Below the pieces are notes generated by a model. It saw only the letters and a program-made list of their open reading frames with translations. It was not told where the DNA came from and ran no database searches. Of a stretch of 34,994 nucleotides of DNA, positions 33,385 through 34,994 are shown in pieces. The translations under genes and the position numbers were made by a program. This DNA comes from Polaromonas sp. GTDB lineage: Bacteria; Pseudomonadota; Gammaproteobacteria; Burkholderiales; Burkholderiaceae_C. Numbering within the stretch: the stretch's first letter is position 1; each line of letters starts with the position of its first letter. The stretch spans positions 1-34,994 of the forward strand of contig JAQGLT010000019.1 in assembly GCA_028292745.1 (NCBI GenBank). Direction: 5' to 3'.

Positions 33385-34994
33385 ATGGAAACCAAAGTCA
33401 TCGCCATCAACCGCCGCTCGGCCAACATCACCGAAGGCAAGTCGCGCGCGCCCAACCGCTCCATGTACTACGCCATGGGCTACGAGGAAAGCGACTTCAA
33501 AAAGCCCATGATCGGCGTGGCCAACGGCCACAGCACCATCACGCCGTGCAACAGCGGCCTGCAAAAACTGGCCGACGCGGCCATCGCCGCGATCGAGCAA
33601 GCCGGCGGCAATGCGCAGGTGTTCGGCACGCCGACGATTTCCGACGGCATGGCCATGGGCACCGAAGGCATGAAGTATTCACTGGTCAGCCGCGAAGTGA
33701 TTTCCGACTGCATCGAGACCTGCGTGCAGGGCCAGTGGATGGACGGCGTGCTGGTGGTCGGCGGCTGCGACAAGAACATGCCGGGCGGCCTGATGGGCAT
33801 GCTGCGCGCCAACGTGCCCGCCATCTACGTCTATGGCGGCACCATCCTGCCGGGCCGCTACAAGGGCCAAGACCTGAACATCGTCAGCGTGTTCGAAGCC
33901 GTCGGCCAGAACGCGGCCGGCAACATGAGCGACCAGGAGCTGCTGGACATTGAGCGGCACGCCATTCCCGGCACCGGTTCCTGCGGCGGCATGTACACGG
34001 CCAACACGATGTCGAGCGCATTCGAGGCGCTCGGCATCTCGCTGCCCTACTCGTCGACGATGGCGAATCCGCATGACGAGAAGGTGAACTCCGCAAAGGA
34101 ATCGGCCAAGGTGCTGATCGAGGCGATCAGGCAAGACATCAAGCCGCGCGACATCGTCACGAAGAAGGCGATCGAGAATGCGGTGGCCGTCATCATGGCG
34201 ACGGGCGGCTCGACCAATGCCGTGCTGCACTTCCTGGCGATCGCGCACACGGCCGAAGTGCCGTGGACCATCGACGATTTCGAGCGCATCCGCCAGCGCA
34301 CCCCGGTGCTGTGCGACCTGAAGCCCTCGGGCAAGTACCTCGCGGTCGACCTGCACAAGGCCGGCGGCATTCCGCAGGTGATGAAGGTCCTGCTGAAGGC
34401 GGGTTTGCTGCACGGCGACTGCATCACCATCACCGGCAAGACGATTGCCGAGGTGCTGAAGGACGTGCCGGATGCGCCGCGCGCCGACCAGGACGTGATC
34501 CGCCCGATCAGCGACCCGATGTACCAGGAAGGCCACCTGGCGATCCTGAAGGGCAACCTGTCGCCCGAAGGCGCGGTGGCCAAGATCACCGGCCTGAAGA
34601 ATCCCGTCATCACCGGCCCGGCGCGGGTGTTCGACGACGAGCAGTCGGCGCTGAAGGCCATCCTGGACGGCAAGATCAAGGCTGGCGACGTGATGGTGCT
34701 GCGCTACCTGGGCCCCAAGGGCGGCCCCGGCATGCCCGAGATGCTCGCGCCCACCGGTGCGCTGATCGGCGCCGGCCTCGGCGAAAGCGTCGGCCTGATC
34801 ACCGACGGCCGCTTCTCCGGTGGAACCTGGGGCATGGTGGTCGGCCACGTGGCGCCGGAAGCCGCGGCGGGGGGAACGATCGGCCTCGTCAACGAAGGCG
34901 ACTCGATCACCATCGACGCGAAGCGGCTGGTGCTGGAACTGAACGTGCCCGACGAGGAAATCGAGCGGCGGCGCGCCAAGTGGAAGGCGCCCGC
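33385..34994 (+). CDS. ilvD: dihydroxy-acid dehydratase, 5' part (cut by window edge)
   Basis: Third step of valine, isoleucine and leucine synthesis: dehydrates 2,3-dihydroxy acids to 2-oxo acids. The frame is open from ATG 33385 to the edge (536 codons of about 557-560). The Fe-S ligands are visible as Cys55 (TITPCNSG), Cys128 ([10 protein letters not shown]) and Cys200 ([12 protein letters not shown]); [16 protein letters not shown] lies near the C-terminal active site. The numbering suits the short [2Fe-2S]/[4Fe-4S] bacterial group with MYTANTM. It lacks an obvious strong ribosome binding site (AAGGCAAGCCC before ATG). The LysR gene is divergent upstream. Confidence 0.97.
   Translation, partial: METKVIAINRRSANITEGKSRAPNRSMYYAMGYEESDFKKPMIGVANGHSTITPCNSGLQKLADAAIAAIEQAGGNAQVFGTPTISDGMAMGTEGMKYSLVSREVISDCIETCVQGQWMDGVLVVGGCDKNMPGGLMGMLRANVPAIYVYGGTILPGRYKGQDLNIVSVFEAVGQNAAGNMSDQELLDIERHAIPGTGSCGGMYTANTMSSAFEALGISLPYSSTMANPHDEKVNSAKESAKVLIEAIRQDIKPRDIVTKKAIENAVAVIMATGGSTNAVLHFLAIAHTAEVPWTIDDFERIRQRTPVLCDLKPSGKYLAVDLHKAGGIPQVMKVLLKAGLLHGDCITITGKTIAEVLKDVPDAPRADQDVIRPISDPMYQEGHLAILKGNLSPEGAVAKITGLKNPVITGPARVFDDEQSALKAILDGKIKAGDVMVLRYLGPKGGPGMPEMLAPTGALIGAGLGESVGLITDGRFSGGTWGMVVGHVAPEAAAGGTIGLVNEGDSITIDAKRLVLELNVPDEEIERRRAKWKAP

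Noticed and set aside
33679..34848. 389-codon minus-strand frame antisense to ilvD
   Set aside because: Shadow of ilvD, whose Fe-S motifs are intact.

Overview
The window reads as a high-GC chromosomal segment of a betaproteobacterium of the Comamonadaceae, most like Polaromonas. The pointers are orphan Bug-type (tripartite tricarboxylate) receptors, the gene order thrS-infC-rpmI-rplT-pheS-pheT-ihfA-merR-tRNA-Pro, a class I PHB synthase, and a short interspersed repeat present in at least nine copies. The genus is inferred from gene content and style, not from a search.

Layout: 1-2.7 kb carries the 5' part of phaC, a small membrane protein, pgeF and a zeta-class glutathione transferase (maleylacetoacetate/maleylpyruvate isomerase). 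2.87-5.8 kb carries a plus-strand group: an ABM-domain protein, a Bug receptor, an FAA-hydrolase-family enzyme and a zinc-ribbon Nudix hydrolase. rdgC follows and ends in a clear terminator. 7.1-10.0 kb is an AT-rich, gene-poor patch with an IS3 OrfA-like small gene, a membrane O-acyltransferase and ten perfect copies of a 7-bp repeat; it abuts the 3' end of tRNA-Pro(GGG). 10.06-18.26 kb is the minus-strand translation operon. aceA lies upstream of it, with two spaced palindromes in its promoter region.

20.1-25.8 kb holds a gamma-glutamylcyclotransferase-like gene, an EamA transporter and a complete polyamine ABC importer (potF-potG-potH-potI). 25.9-30.4 kb looks like a malonate utilisation locus: malonyl-CoA decarboxylase, Bug receptor, malonyl-CoA synthetase. 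The window ends with lgt, a glyoxalase II gene, a LysR regulator and the 5' 1.6 kb of ilvD. Both end genes (phaC, ilvD) are cut by the window edge.

No phage, CRISPR, toxin-antitoxin or obvious novel multi-gene system is visible. The most distinctive signals are (i) the interspersed repeat, which also sits inside three coding regions and in one supplies the signal-peptide core, (ii) infC starting at a rare ATC codon, (iii) the paired palindromes 30 bp apart before aceA, (iv) terminator-like hairpins placed just before thrS and between rplT and pheS, and (v) the malonate locus with a Bug receptor as its probable uptake component.
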